Positions 43,222 to 56,486 are shown, numbered from the stretch's first letter. The stretch: 64,000 nucleotides of DNA from Mixia osmundae IAM 14324 (GCF_000708205.1 NW_014575557.1:620143-684142), one strand, 5' to 3'. Program-made: numbers and translations. The notes: generated by a model not told the origin, from the sequence alone.

Positions 43222-44399
43222 TTACTTGTCTGCCAAGGCCTGCTGCACAGCTCGGAGCACCTTGGCATGTACATCTTTGTTAGCAGCAACGACGCCTTGG
43301 TTGGCTTTCAATGTCCTTCCCTGCCCAAAGTCGAGCTTCTTGCCGTGCATGTCCGTCACGATCCCGCCGGCTTCTCCCACAAGTACAGTCCCGCTCGCAT
43401 GATCCTTCCAGCTGTTGTCAGCGCTAGTAGAGAACTTGAATAGCTCTGCTACGAACCCAGATCTTCTCTTGGTAGCCTGCTTTGACGGGCAGACGCAGAT
43501 AGATATCGCCATCGCCGCGCGAGATCGAACAGTACTTTGCTTGAGAATCCATGCGAGTAGGTTGCTTCGTGATACCGAGGAGCGAAGCTATCCTCGCATT
43601 CGTCGATTGATCAGAGTGACCGGCTTCGACAGACTCGCAGAAAGATGCGTCCGCGAGTGAACCGATAGGCGCAAAGTGGATTGGCGTCAACTGCTCATTG
43701 TCAAATGAGCGCTGTCATTCCCCCCATCAGCTGACGTCCATGACAATCATAGGGGCAGCCACCCACCTGATAGGCGCCTTGACCCTTGACGGCGACAAAC
43801 AGTGTGCCTTTGCTAGAAGTATTGTCTTCAAAGTCGATAGGCAGGTTGGGACATCCCGTCACGCCAAGGACGGGTTCGCCGTCTTGGATGAGAGCAAGAC
43901 AGACAGCATACTGCCCCTTTCTCAGGAAGCCTTTTGTCCCATCGATAGGATCGAGCGCCCAAGTTCTCCCTGTTGCAGCCGATTCTGCATTCCCTCTGTC
44001 GATGGCTTCGTGCCATTCCGTCTCGGTCCTCTGTTCCTTGCCGATAGGAGACCAGTACGAGTGATCTTGGTCTGTGCCAGCTTGAGAGTCGAGTGCCCAG
44101 TTGGCAAAGTGGACAATCTTGTCTGACAAGACTTTCTGTTGGACTGTCTTGAGATCCTTGCTGTCCTCTTCGCCGACGATCCCGTACGACGGGAAATGAT
44201 GATGGAGCAGTGTCGAGACGAGTGCTTGGGCGGTGTAGTCGCCCACCGTCACGGGAGACTTGTCATCTTTCGTCACCGAGTCTGTAGAGACGAGCTTTTG
44301 AAAGACTCTGTCGGCGACGAGGGAGGCCTTGAGTACTGCAGAGATGGCGACTGCCGTCTCCTTTGCGTAGGGATTTGTGGCACTCGTCAGGCTCGTCAT
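43222..44399 (-). CDS. MET22: 3'(2'),5'-bisphosphate nucleotidase (HAL2/MET22)
   Basis: Li/Na-sensitive, Mg-dependent phosphatase that hydrolyses PAP to AMP in sulfate assimilation and protects 5'-3' exoribonucleases from PAP. Exons on the complement: 43767-44399, 43457-43711, 43222-43404 (356 residues; yeast Hal2 has 357). Seen: metal-site SYGIVGEEDSKDL (~70), TWALDPIDGTKGFLR (~140) and EKIWDHASGTVLVGEAGG (~285), the three signatures of the inositol-monophosphatase superfamily. The start at 44399 fits the family; an in-frame ATG at 44432 would add a short basic extension. Divergent from GAA1, with only 90 bp between the ATGs. Confidence 0.95.
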
Positions 44400-44489
44400 C
44401 TGTCGTCTCAGTGCGCCAAGCCTTGCGAGCATAAAGCAAAGTGATTTGGGTGCCCCAGACTTGTCCAAACTGGTAGGCTTCGGCCAGCA

Positions 44490-46746
44490 ATGGCATCCCT
44501 CCTGAGCCGCTTGGGCGAGCGCATCGTGTCAAGCAAGGACGACAAGGACTTACTGCCCGAGGAAGTACAGCTACGAAGGCACGACCGTCGGCTACGCATC
44601 TTTACACGACTCATCGATAAAACTCCCCTCATCAGGTCCTTTGTCTTCCTCTATCGTCCTACTCGCACAAAGATTGATTGAGTCAATGCTTCAGTTGGAT
44701 CTTCCTGTTGGCGGGCTATGCGTGGTTGCTCGCATTGCCCTACAAAGCGCTTCATCGCGGTCATTACATCAGCGAGAACGCGATCCAACCTGCCCAAGTC
44801 TGTCTCTCGCCTCGGGACCTCCTCATCATACTCATGCCAACTTAGGTCAATACGTATTGGAGCTGGACAGAAGTGTCGTGGGCGGATCGCTATGCAGGTC
44901 AAGTCGCAGAATGGGCAACGCTGCCTAGTCACAGGTATCCTCCATGGTACATCAGACGCGTCCAAATCTGACCGTACATATGTCGGCAGCAAGGCAGATC
45001 AGATAAGGATAGCGTTCGGCAAGAATGGTCTTCCTGCTGCCACGCAGAGCTACTCCTACGACGCAGGCAACAGAGTGAGTTAGTTCATCGCCATCCCCGA
45101 CGCGACAGACTGACAAGCTCGCAGAGTGTCGCGGGCACGAATGCCTGGGCCGTCTATCACGCACCAAAGACGGACGGATCCGAGGCTATCGTCCTCGTGG
45201 CTTCATGGAAGAGTAGAAATGGGCAGGTCAATGTGCGCGGTATAGCCACGTTGCTCGCTTTGTCGCGCTACCTCACAAGTGAGCCCGACTGCTTCCACGC
45301 TGATTTCGACACTCACAGAGACATGCATCTGCAGAGTTCTCTTTGTGGTCCAAAGACATCATCTTCTTGATATCTGACGGCTACCTCGAAGGCGCGCATG
45401 CATGGCTCAAAGAGTACCACGGCCAGACACAGTCCAGTGCGTACAAAACAGCTCGCCTGTACAATCACTCATGTTCTGCAATGGTCGCGCAGATCTACGA
45501 GCAGACAAGCTACGATTGACCAGTGGCGCCATCTGGGCTGCTCTCATCGTTGACTATCCTTACCATTCTTTCGATCATCTGGGTATCTACTTTGAAGGCA
45601 CAAACGGACAACTTCCTAATCTTGACTACATCAACTCTGTCACGCATATAGCTCGATGGACTGGTGGCTCGCCTGTGCGACTTCACACAGACACAGACAG
45701 CCTGCGATCGGATTACTCTGGTCTAGCCTCTGCTCTCAATCATGACGATATTAGAGAATACCAGAGAGCGAGCAAGAACATTCTGCGTCAAGTGGGATAC
45801 TGCGCTCTCGGTACCCCCAGCGGACCACAAGGCGTGTTTGGTCAATACCGTATCGATGCCATCACGCTTTTTGCCATGCCAGCAGAGGGCCCCCATGGGT
45901 TCCACAGTCTCGGCAAAACGATCGAATCCACCCTTCGGTCGCTCAATAACCTCCTCGAGAGGTTCCACCAATCCTTCTTCCTCTACCTCATGTCGACTCC
46001 CCATTCTTTCGTCAATGTTGGCAATTACCTGCCTGGTCCGATACTGGTCAGTATTGCAATGACGCTCAGCGGACTAGGATTATGGGGTCAGATCTTTGCA
46101 AAGCGGAAGGACCGTCTCAAAGGCAGTCGTGACGCTTTACCCGCAAGACCTGTGCTGCTTGCATTGAGCCTCGTCACCCTTTGCTACATGCTCGGAGGTG
46201 CTACGCTTTACCTGGCAACGGCCAAGCTGCAATTGATCACCCAGGTATTTTGCAGCTATTATTTCCTCCAACTGGGTTGTTGAAATTTCCTTCTCAACGC
46301 AGATACATATCCTCTGCTCACTAGCAGCATTACCAGCCTTGGCCGCATGGCCATTTGCAGCGCTCGCGCGCAATAGACAACACACAGAGCGACTGAGCGA
46401 CGTTCTTCTCTGCTTTGGACTCATCATCAACGGCATGGTTCTGGCCGTTGCGTCTACGCTCAACTTCAGTCTGGCAGCTGTGCTGTCCATCGTCTCTGCT
46501 CTACCTTGGTTGGGAGCACGCAGCGCCAGATCGCCAGCAGATCGCTGGCTGGCCTCGATCTTCGCACTAGCTTGCTCGCCACCGAGCATAGCTTGCATCG
46601 CTTTCGCTCTCAAGCCATCTGGCGCCGTACCGGTGCTAGACAGTCTGACGAGGGACTGGATCATCGTTCGTTCGTGGACGTTACCTCTCATTTTCCTCGT
46701 TGTGCAACCGGCACTGACGCATCTGTTGTTGGCACTCTATCTGTAA
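44490..46746 (+). CDS. GAA1: GPI transamidase subunit Gaa1
   Basis: ER membrane subunit of the GPI transamidase; its M28-like lumenal domain helps present the GPI lipid for attachment. Eight exons: 44490-44635, 44695-44797, 44846-44959, 45003-45074, 45125-45278, 45335-45436, 45493-46244, 46303-46746 (628 residues; yeast ~614). First TM ~50-70 (WIFLLAGYAWLLALPY), then YISENAIQPAQVNTYWSW, GTNAWAVYHAPKTDGSEA, DIIFLISDGYLEGAHAWL, YFEGTNGQLPNLDYIN and GPHGFHSLGKTIES. A series of hydrophobic spans follows to the C-terminus (LLALSLVTLCYMLGG, FGLIINGMVLAVAS). The acceptor of exon 4 is the least certain junction. Confidence 0.93.
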
Positions 46747-46873
46747 ACCCGCCATGATGCATACTGAAGTACAAAGTCTTGATTTGCAAAAGATCCGTAA
46801 CAAACAAGCAGTCGTGAAAAGGTGAGAGATATATTTGCGATCCACGGAAAGTCCATAAGTAAAGGTCGTGAGT

Positions 46874-48780
46874 TCATGATAGTGCTTGTGCTGCCGCTCT
46901 TGCGTTTCGTGCCCGACCGGACCGCGTTGCATTGCTCCGGATCTGTTGGAGATAGCGTCCGAATTTCGACTGTGCTGGCAAGATTGGCGAAGGCACCTCA
47001 TCTTGCGCTTGGTCTGTCTGTAAACTTTGCGTGACATCCCAGCGGCAGAGTGGACACAAGCTCGAGACACCCAGAAGCCAAGGATCCTACGGGAACGACA
47101 TCAGCATTACTGATCAGCAACGACAAGAGGACACGAACGATACAATCGCGGTGATAGGTGTGCTGACCGGCACAGGGCAGGATTCGAAGATCATCGCCAT
47201 CTTCGAAATCGCCGACGCAGATCGGACAGGTCTGTTGAGAGTCGACCGACCGAGGATCGACAGCATGTTTGGACATGCTCCTCCTCTGACCGCTTTCGAT
47301 AGGCGATATTGCTTCTTTCTCATCTGCCGTACTGACGGCTGCGTATGCTCCTCCCTCTTGAGCATTGACAGGATCATCATGACCAAGCTCGGTCATGACT
47401 GCTAGCTCTACAGCTTCAGACTTGCTCCCCGTCTCATCCGCCTCATCAAAATCGTCTGCAGACTTTGAGTAGGCCTCCTCGCCTCGCATGGGCTGGGTCG
47501 GCGATGGCCTCGAGCCAAACTTGATCACGGGGAAAGTGTCCAAGATAGCTCGGGTGATGCCGCCTGCACGTGTCTGAGGTACGCCTTCCCAGTCTGGATG
47601 ATCTGGATCGTGGCCCGATCGAGGCCCGTATCGCTCGGGATGTCGTAATGCTCTGACGGCGCCGGAGAGGATGACGATGAGGAACAGAACCGTGACGAGT
47701 CCAGAGATAGCATAGAGTATGATCACTGTACATGCTCATGAGCTGATGGGACAAGATATAGCTTTGGGGGCTGTGCTTACTGGCAACGCTCGTGGATGCT
47801 TTGGACCCGCTTGAGCCGCCCTGTATGGTCCCGGCCGGGGATGAGGTGGAATTAGATACAGTAGCATTTGCTGTCGCAAGAATTGCGATGAGATAGTTGC
47901 CGAGTGCTGCAGCGCTGGGCGTGCTGCCAGGTGAGGCTGTCCGGGATGCGTCGGCTGCACTCGTCCGGGTACTGTGCTCCGCGGTGATCTGTCGCTTTGC
48001 TAGCGCTGTCGTGGTACCATCGTCACCGAAGAGATCGGGAGCGGAAGTAGATGTAGCGACATCTGTGCTAGACAGTGCGTTGGGATCGAGCGATGTCGAA
48101 GTGGGGTAGGTCGTGCTGAGGTCCGAAGCCGGAACGACGGGCAGGACAGAATGGTTCAGGGTGGTCCAGATTGCGTCTGCGCTAGCATTGAGAAGCGTGG
48201 CATTGTATTGGAAGGAGGAAGGCAGAACGTTTGAGAACTGCGATTCTATCAGGCGGGAGCTCTGCACGTCTGTCGTTGCAAAGACGTCGAGCACTTTCTC
48301 AAAGTTGTCGAGATACTCTTCGTTGACGAGACAGCCGACGCTGGTCAGACTGTACAGCATCACTGCCACTGCACCCTGGACACGATGGCCGTCAGCATCT
48401 GCGGGGGATGAGCAGCAAAGCTGGCTTGCCTTGTCGCGACAAAGCGTGATGATGTCAGTCTCCATGGAGTAGGTGCCCAAAGTGCCGTTGGTGTCGCAAT
48501 TGATGTAAGCGATCCAGGGAGCGTCACTGGGCGTCTGTAGGGTGTCGTTCTGTTCAGAGAAATGGACAAGCGCTCCTCGCGCTACGCCCGTCGAGTTATC
48601 CGCAGTAAGTTGCAGAGAGACGGGAGAAGTGAGCGAGCCGAGCGATTGCCATTGGATCTGCATCCAATCGCCCGAATTCTGAGGTGTCAGTGCCGTATCG
48701 TTGGATGACATTGCTGGAATGTATGCCCGGCAACCCGACATCAGGCCGGCAAGGAGGCCGATGATGCATGATCGAGTCAT
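46874..48780 (-). CDS. Membrane RING-H2 ubiquitin ligase with lumenal/extracellular N-terminal domain
   Basis: Predicted E3 ligase of PA-TM-RING layout. Exons on the complement: 47781-48780, 47139-47725, 46874-47086 (599 residues). Signal peptide MTRSCIIGLLAGLMSG; a ~300-residue lumenal part with N-glycosylation sites and paired cysteines (LCCSSP), ending in a Ser/Thr-rich stalk. Then one TM span, IILYAISGLVTVLFLIVIL (~340-360). The RING-H2 finger CPICVGDFEDGDDLRILPC...HTYHRDCIDPWLL...CPLC (~480-530) is complete only after the last splice. The tail is basic. The lumenal sequence does not show a clear PA motif, so the subfamily is open. Converges with GAA1. Confidence 0.85.
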
Positions 48781-49184
48781 TCTTGGCTCGTTGTTCCACT
48801 ATATGCTCATCGACAGCGAAACGGCTGCTGATCTGTGGCGGTTCCTCTTCTGTGGATGCGTGCGATGTGAGGCTGAGCACTTTGCGAGAGAGCGAGATGG
48901 ACAGTCCGTGCACCTAAGAGCGCGCTCAGACGGTAAGGTGCCTCTTTATCGCTGCTTGTGCACGAGCGAGAGCTGACAAGCAGCCTCGTACTGGCCGATT
49001 GCTGAGACGGCTACAGCGGGCAGCGCAGGCCTGCACCTGAGTGTCACTTCCCGAGAGACGCTTGCCAAGTCTAGCCCGTCCTCCTGCCAAGTGCTGAGCT
49101 GAGCAAGTGGGGAACTGCCGACAGGCCGACAAGCGACGCGATGCTACGTGGAGCCCGACAGCGGCATCTGCCTCAGCCTCGACG
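48781..49184. other. Divergent intergenic region, 404 bp
   Basis: Between the starts of the RING-H2 gene and DBP6; contains both promoters. The DBP6 frame is open upstream to 49107. I see no RNA gene or repeat. Confidence 0.4.
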
Positions 49185-51651
49185 ATGGTCGCTGCATCAC
49201 CACTAGGACCGCACTCCGTCGTACAAGGGTCTCCGGCCGATCATGTCGACCCGGCAGACCTCAAGGCCAAGCTACAAGCTCGAATAGAACGGAATCGTCA
49301 AAAAAGACTCGCACAAGTCGTCCCTGAGCATCCACAGACCATAGAGCCGCCTGCACTCGCGCCTGTAGAAGCGGGAGACGTCCAGAAGCCAAAGAAGAAG
49401 AAGCGGAGGATCTCGGTCGAGCCGGCAGAGGATGCGCAACGCGTCAAGGCTTCAGATGATGCGCAGAGCAAAGAAAGCGTTGCGCCCAAGAAGGCCAAAA
49501 CGAAAGCGAAGCAGAAGTACCTCACACGCAAGCTCTCGAGACGCAAAGCTCGATTGGCGGAGCAGAGAGCCAACGCTCGTTCGGTCGAATCGCAACAACC
49601 TGTCGATGCAGTCTTGAGCTTACAGCCATCCTCCAACGAGACAGAGACGGCCGAAACCGAGGTAGAGGCGAAAGCCAGACGCAAGGCAGAGAGAAGAGCC
49701 AAACGTGCGGAGGTCCAGGGCAATAGTCACGAGGCAATAGCAGGATCGTCCAAGAAAAGAAAAAAGGCGCCAAAAGAGGACAGTGCACCCGAGCGAGAAA
49801 CGAAGCAGGAGCGTCAGGCAAGAAAGGCAGCAAGGCAGCTTGCAAAAGCCGAAAAGGCACTTGCCAAGCAGACAATCGAGCCATCATCCGAATTCCAAGT
49901 GGCAGAAGTCAGAGATGCTCAAGTCGAAGGAGAGGATGTCGAATCGACTGGGCTGCAAAGCTTCCCCAGACCTGTTCAGCCTGCCCCGCCTTCTAAAGAG
50001 CTGCTTGCCCGATTAGCGATCGCAGACGAGCTATCTCGTCCCTTCATGGTCAACGCCAATGACACCGTCTCGCCAGGGTCGCTGCTCGACAGCGCAACGA
50101 ATGCGCCTTTGCTCAGCCCGACACTTCTCATCCGTCTGCAAGAACAAGGGCTGGAGACGCTCTTTGCTGTTCAGATGGCTACCTGCCAGCACATCCTCGG
50201 CACAGAGCAGACTCGCTCGCTCTACCCTCGCTACCCACCTCGCGATCTATGCGTCAATGCACCTACAGGTTCCGGCAAGACCCTCGCCTACGTCTTACCT
50301 ATCGTACAGGTACGTCAAGTACCCTTTCGTCACCACGCCTCGCTTACTCATACGGGACAACAGATGCTGAGCACTACCATTGTGACTCGTATGAGGGCTC
50401 TCATCATCTTGCCGACACGCGATCTCGTCACACAGGTCAAAGATACGTTTGAGATCTACTGCAAAGGCACCTCGCTTCGAATCGGCACAGCAACAGGTTC
50501 ACAGTCTTTCAAAAAAGAGCAGGCGATACTCGTGGGCGATTCAGCCCACTACTATCCGGGCGGATCTAGCAAGGTTGACATCCTCATCGCCACTCCGGGC
50601 AGACTGATTGACCATCTCACTCAATCGCCCAATCTTTCACTCCAACATCTGCGCTTTCTGGTGATGGATGAAGCGGACCGATTGCTAAACCAATCTTTTC
50701 AGGACTGGCTGCAAGTCGTGCAGGCTCATCTGCGCTACCCTCCGCCTACCAGTGAAGATGCTGCCGAATTACCGCTCGCAGGAGACGCCTCTGCTGCGCC
50801 TCATGTGCTCGCCTTGCAGCAAGCGACTACGTCGATGAGCGAGACCCCGATACAGCCTCTCCAGCAGATCTTGTGCTCGGCTACGCTCAGCAGAGATCCA
50901 CGACAGGTCTCCGCGCTCAATCTGCGCAACCCTGTTTTTGTTGCGGTCAGAGAAGCCAGGGACGACCAGATGGATGAGCTGGAGACAGAAGATAACTTTG
51001 CTCTACCCGCGACGCTCAAAGAACACATGCTTGTCACTTCCTCAGGCTCGAAGCCGCTGATGCTGTTTTATCTGCTTCATGCAAAGTCACTCTCGAACGT
51101 GCTCTGTTTCACGAAGTCTGTCGAGTCTGCACAACGCCTAGCGAAGCTCGTAGAGCTCTTCGAGACAGAGTACGCGTCCCGATCCGAAGGAGCAGACAAT
51201 CAAGGCTTCAAAGTCAAAGAATTCTCTGGCTCGCTGCCGGTACCGCAGCGCAAGAAGATCCTGGCTGCCTTTGTTGCCGGCGAGATTGACATGTCAGTCC
51301 AACCGACAGACTGCCCGAGTCAGGCTGATCCTGACGTCACCCAGGTTGATCTGCTCCGACATTATCGCAAGGGGCATAGATCTGCCTTCGGTCGCGCACG
51401 TCATCAGCTATGACGTTCCTGTCGACATGCGCAAGTACGTCCATCGCGTCGGACGAACGGCTCGGGCAGGCAGGCCCGGCGACGCTTGGAGTCTCGTCGA
51501 ATCCCAAGAAGCTAATTTCTTCAAAGCTCTTCTGACCGATGCGCAGCATCTGTCACGCGTTAGTCGGCTGCAAGTCAAGGCAAGACAAGTCGCGCCGTAT
51601 GTTGAGTCGTATCACGCTGCGTTGGCTCAGCTCAAGGAAGCTTATACTTGA
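49185..51651 (+). CDS. DBP6: DEAD-box RNA helicase Dbp6 (DDX51)
   Basis: Nucleolar ATP-dependent RNA helicase for early 60S ribosome assembly. Exons 49185-50309, 50364-51292 and 51345-51651 (786 residues). The N-terminal ~230 residues are highly charged (KKKKRRISVEPAED, KAKTKAKQKYLTRKLSRRK). Helicase motifs: Q-motif region LFAVQMATCQHILG, Walker A NAPTGSGKTLAYVLP, LILPTRDLV, TPGRLIDHL, VMDEADRLLNQ, LCSATLSRDP, LCFTKSVESA, IIARGIDLPSVAHVI and YVHRVGRTARAGRPG. Intron 1 is 54 nt with no in-frame stop, so retention would insert 18 residues. An in-frame ATG at 49107 is an alternative start. Confidence 0.93.
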
Positions 51652-52373
51652 GCCCCAACGGTATGCATTCATGCCGAGCGTATCAGTCGACGCGCAGAGT
51701 ACCCAGGCTCACTGCTTGCCGCACTTTCTGTGAGCTCTACGATAGAATAAAAATATTGAGAGGGAGCCAGGCGTGCGATCAACTCCAAAAGGCAAAATCC
51801 AATCAGCGCGACTCGCGCCACGCGTCGCCGGGACTGCATTTCTGTGTGAGACACGCCGCCCGCCGCTGTCGTTGTCGTCAAACTGTGTGTGCGCATTCAA
51901 ACTTTAGCTCAGCAGCAGGTGCAGGCTCGCCACTGTGTGTAGTATAGGATCGCGGTGCCAGGAGCGTCGCTACTCCAACAAGGGTGCAAGCAGGCGCGGG
52001 TTGCGAGGCCAGCTTGAAACGTTCGCCCGGCGCCTCATTCGTCAGGAGGGTGCGTTTGCATTCAAGATCGCAGGAAAAGTCTCGAGACTCATCCGATTGG
52101 CATTTCTTCCAGACGCTCAATTATCCGCCTCACGAGCTCAGATCGTGCGTGCGGGGACAGCATCGTCTTGGCCTCACGCGAAGCCAAACGCTCAAGGCGA
52201 CCAAACGCCTGGTCGGCTGCCAGTATCGGCTAGCGTAGCTACGGCATCGAAGATCAGCAATGCTAACTCTGCCTTGAGCGAACGCATATCACATCAGGCT
52301 TGCCTGGTAGCGCCTACCGGGCCTTAGCAGCGCCCCTATCCCGTCCGACTGGGATCACGCGCAAAAGCTCATC
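51652..52373. other. Longest gene-free stretch, 722 bp, upstream of the KIN4-type kinase
   Basis: Lies between the DBP6 stop and the kinase ATG. An AT-rich patch (GATAGAATAAAAATATTG, ~51740) is the best candidate for the DBP6 polyadenylation region. The rest is GC-richer and looks like promoter plus a long 5' leader. Short frames here show no protein-like content, and I recognise no RNA gene. Confidence 0.4.
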
Positions 52374-55300
52374 ATGACGAGCGCGGCCGGACCATCGGGT
52401 GAGACAGCATCCTCTGGCGTCCCGATTGACGAGGAAGCCGCGAAACGTGCGCGGGCGACCGCAAGAGCAGAACGCGCAGAAAAACGCGCGAGCCTGCTAC
52501 TCGGCACGATACCGACAAGCCAAAGCATGTATCCAAGCCCGGTCACGTCTCCAAACATGGCCTACCTAGGGTCTCAAAGCAGCGTAGGATCATCTCGTGA
52601 TCTTGTGTCGTCTGTCTCGACTCAGGGCACGCGACAAACGAGCGGGCCAAGCTCAGAAAGTTCTGCAAAGGCCCGTGCTGCTGCTGCCGCTCGGGACGCC
52701 TTCTTCATTCCGCCGTTCGACCCGAAAGGCAAGCATTCGCAACAATCAGGCGGCACGGCATCGCTTGCGTCCTCCACTGCCTCGCCCTTGCTGCCTAGTC
52801 TGTCGACCATGGGCTACCCAACCGGCTTGACGGGTCTCATGACGCCCCCAATGTCACCGCCCATGTCCGCTTCGACCTCATCGATGGCCGATTCGGGTAC
52901 AACGATATCTGACAGATTAGCACCCGCGAAAACACAAGCAAGTCAGCCGAAAGCACAAAAGCATAGACCTGCCACAACGACAGTCGTGCCAATCGATTCT
53001 GACAGCCAACATGGCTTTGAATCGCCGAATGCGGACCAATTGCAACCTCTCTCGCAGCAATCAGCCAGCCAGCGGAGCGCAGCAGTGCAAGCCTCGACTG
53101 CGTCAAAGCGAGCGTCCCATCAAATCACGAGCACGCTGCCGGACGCAGCCTTGCTGCCAATGACTCCCAGTTTGGTCGCCGCTCAAGCTTCGTTGAGCAA
53201 TGGTCGACCGAGAGTGTTCTTTGGGCCATATCAGCTCTTGCAGACGCTGGGCGAAGGCGAGTTTGGCAAAGTCAAGCTTGGCGTGCACGGCGATCGTTGG
53301 GGCGAAGAGGTCGCCATCAAGTTGATCAAGCGTGGCAGTGTGCAAGAATCGCAGGCAAGGATGCTCAAGGTAGCGCGAGAGATTGAAGTCCTGAGGGTCA
53401 GTCATTCCACACCAGCTTGAGCGAGCATGCGCTGATGTGCGTCCCTTTGCTGACAGATTGTAAAACATCCCAACATTGTCCGACTGTACGATGTCATCGA
53501 GACAGAGAAGTATATTGGCATTGTACTCGACTACGCTAGTGGTACGCCCACCCGGTTTTACGAGATTGCCCAGCTAAACAGCCTCGCAGGTGGCGAGCTT
53601 TTCGACCACATCCTAGCTCACCGATATCTCAAAGATCGTGATGCGTCCAAGCTCTTTGCGCAGCTCATCTCTGGCGTCAACTACATGCACGCGAAGAAGA
53701 TCGTGCATCGAGATCTGAAGCTCGAAAATCTGCTGCTCGATCGAAATCGCAACATCATCATCACAGATTTCGGCTTTGCGAATCGTTTCGAGAACCGCGA
53801 TAACGATCTTATGGCTACATCATGTGGCTCGCCTTGCTATGCCGCGCCAGAGCTGGTCGTGCAAGATGGCAAGTATGTCGGTACAGCTGTCGATGTCTGG
53901 TCTTGTGGAGTCATACTCTATGCGATGCTCGCTGGCTATCTCCCGTTCGATGACGACCCAGCAAATCCGGACGGTGACAACATCAACCTGCTGTACAAGT
54001 ACATCATCAGCACTCCGCTTTCCTTTCCCGAGTGGATCACTCCAGAGCCACGAGATCTGCTGCTGCGAATGCTCATCTCCGATCCAAAGAAGCGATGTAC
54101 TCTCGATGATGTTATGCGCCATCCGTGGCTCAAGCGATTCGTGCCACTCTTCGAGCGGACGGTCGACGAGCTAGAGCAGATGGAACTTGAGAACGAGGCA
54201 ACGAAGAGGGCAATGCTTCACCGACAGCGACAGATCCTTCTTGCTCAGCAGCAAGAAGCTGCAGGCATCAAGCCTAAGTCACGTCAAGCTGCTGCAAGGC
54301 ATCAGAGCGCAATGGTCACGCCGACTGCAAGATCAGATGAAGTCAGCTCGTCCGCTCGACCAGAACGACCTTCTCGCTCCACCCGAACGCGAGCGGGGCA
54401 GCCTCAGTCTGCACTTACTGTGCCTACAGTCGAGCATCCCGACGAATCGGATTCAGGCTCGGCACTCTCGATCGCTACAGCAGAGGAAGCAAGCCTGTCT
54501 GTGCCCGCCTCGATACCGCTTTCGTCTTCTCTATCAGCGCCCATGCGGACCAGCGAGATTCTTACGGAGCCAGAATATGGTGCTGCGCCTGCAGCTCGTA
54601 TAGAGGAGCCAACGGCAGTCCCAATCGTCTCGACCGAAACGATTGTTCCAGTAGAGCAGAAGACAGACGCCAAGAAGGCGCATCGCTACACTGTGCAAGT
54701 CGAGTACGATCCGGCCCGGTACGCTGCACGGACAAGCTCGCGTCCAAAGCCAAAGTCTGACAGTATTCGCGAGAAATTCCCATCCGCCGCTGCTACTGCG
54801 CTCGAGCAGGAGCTGAATAGTCCTCAGGTTGCCACAAGCTCGACACCGGTGGCTGCCTCCGACAGCGAGCTAAAGACGATGGCTGCACAAGCACGCAGCG
54901 ACGATACTTCGGCTGTACCCTCAAGTGGATTGGGCCAGTCCGCGCCAGCAGCAACATCGCCTGCCGCCCCTACGATTGTCATTGCTCAGCCTGCAACAAT
55001 TGTCGAAGAAGATACTTTACAACCTTTGCCGCCGACCTTGCCGACCAGAGAGGAGCAAGCAGCTGCGAAAGAAGCGAAGCGTCGATCTAGCCGTCGCAAG
55101 GCGATCAGCATGGTCGTTGAGCCTATCGGCAAAGCTTCACGTGCCGCCAAACGCTCCAGCGCAATTGCGCCGAGAACAAGCTCCAAGGTCCCTTCATCAA
55201 GCAGCCGCTCTTCCATTTCCAAGCTGGCAGAAGTTCCGCCTGCACCTAAGCCGATCTTATCTCAAGCGAGTCCTAGCCAAGGCAGCGTGCCAAGCTTGTC

Positions 55301-56486
55301 TGCTCGGACTGGCAAAGCAGCGCCAGCTGCGGCCGAGACGAGCACGATGGCTCCGAGTGATCCGACTTGGGCAAACGCCGCCTTTTCTGCTGGCAACAAG
55401 GCCAAGCGTGTCATGGACTGGTTCAGATGGAGATCGACATCTCGAGATACCGCGACAGAGAATCCGCCACTCGCGCCAGAGATCGAACGCCTTCGCGCCT
55501 CTTTCGATAACAGAAGCCGTGCTTCGACGCCATCAGTGCCAGCGTCCACCGGTCAGGGCACCGCTTCTTCGACCAAGACTGCGCCTTCGCCGATTGTTGC
55601 CGCCACAGCGACAACTACTCCGCCGCTATCGGCCGCAAACAAGCCTGATCAAGCTGCTGAACGTGAAAAGAAGCCCGAAGCGAAAAACAAAGAAGCTACC
55701 GTGGTTGCCGAACCGTTCAATGAAGCTCGCCTTCGCTTTCATCATGGCGCCGTTGATCAAAATGCTATCACTTCGCGCCCTCCTGTGCTTGTCATGGACG
55801 ACGTGCGAAAGGTATTGTGGGACATGGGTATCGAGGTCGTATCGGAAGGCGACTTCAAAGTCAAATGCGTCCGCAAAAGCCGCAAGAAAGCGAGCGCTGC
55901 AGACAAATCTGGGCTTTACTCAACGAATGCTGCCAGCAGCGGGTCTATTGCCGCCAGCCAGACGACGCAAAAGGGAGTTGGTCGACGAGGCTCCGTGTCT
56001 GTTCAGGGTATCACGACATCGCCTAGCATCGCATTCCGTACTCTCTTTGGCAAGTCGAAGGAACCCTCGCCGGCAGACACACCGAGCATCGCCTCGCCCG
56101 CTATCTCAACCGAAGGCGCGCCAGAATCAGACAAGGACGGTCTGTCGCATGCACAGCCATTGCCGTTCTACGGCGATGCCGACAGTGGCGACGAATGTCG
56201 GTTCGCGGTCGAGATCACTCGCATGAAGAATCTCTCTGGTCTTTATAGTGTTGACATTCGTCGGCTCAAGGGTCAGCTGTGGGGCTACAAATACATGTGC
56301 GCTTCTTGCCTCTTTCTGCATAAGGCTGTGCTGACCATGAGGATGGACTCGCAGCTATCAGCATATGTTAGACAAGCTGAATCTGGGCGTCTAGACGACG
56401 CCTTCGCAACCTTCGCAGATCCACTAATCCGATTAGATACCCTCGGACCTAGATGTCCTCATCTGTCATTGTATGGCCATGCATGA
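52374..56486 (+). CDS. KIN4: SNF1/KIN4-type protein kinase with C-terminal KA1-like domain
   Basis: CAMK-group Ser/Thr kinase; yeast Kin4 guards spindle position at mitotic exit. Exons 52374-53396, 53457-53541 and 53590-56486 (1334 residues). The N-terminal ~280 residues are Ser/Ala-rich. The kinase domain (~281-550) has [59 protein letters not shown] and [19 protein letters not shown], with the KIN4-typical insert [16 protein letters not shown] long Pro/Ser/Ala linker follows. A KA1-like end ([19 protein letters not shown], then [14 protein letters not shown]) closes the protein. A 45-nt stretch at 56297-56341 may be an extra in-frame intron. The ortholog name is by kinase-domain likeness only. 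Confidence 0.8.
56297..56341 (+). other. Possible in-frame intron at the 3' end of the KIN4-type kinase
   Basis: Donor GTGCGC, branch-like GCTGACC, acceptor ATGAG; 45 nt, a multiple of three with no stop. Removal or retention both keep the frame, so sequence alone cannot decide. Confidence 0.4.

Noticed and set aside
54925-56226. 433-codon second frame inside the KIN4-type gene
   Set aside because: Arg/Leu-rich composition typical of a +1 shadow of a low-complexity linker; the kinase frame is continuous.
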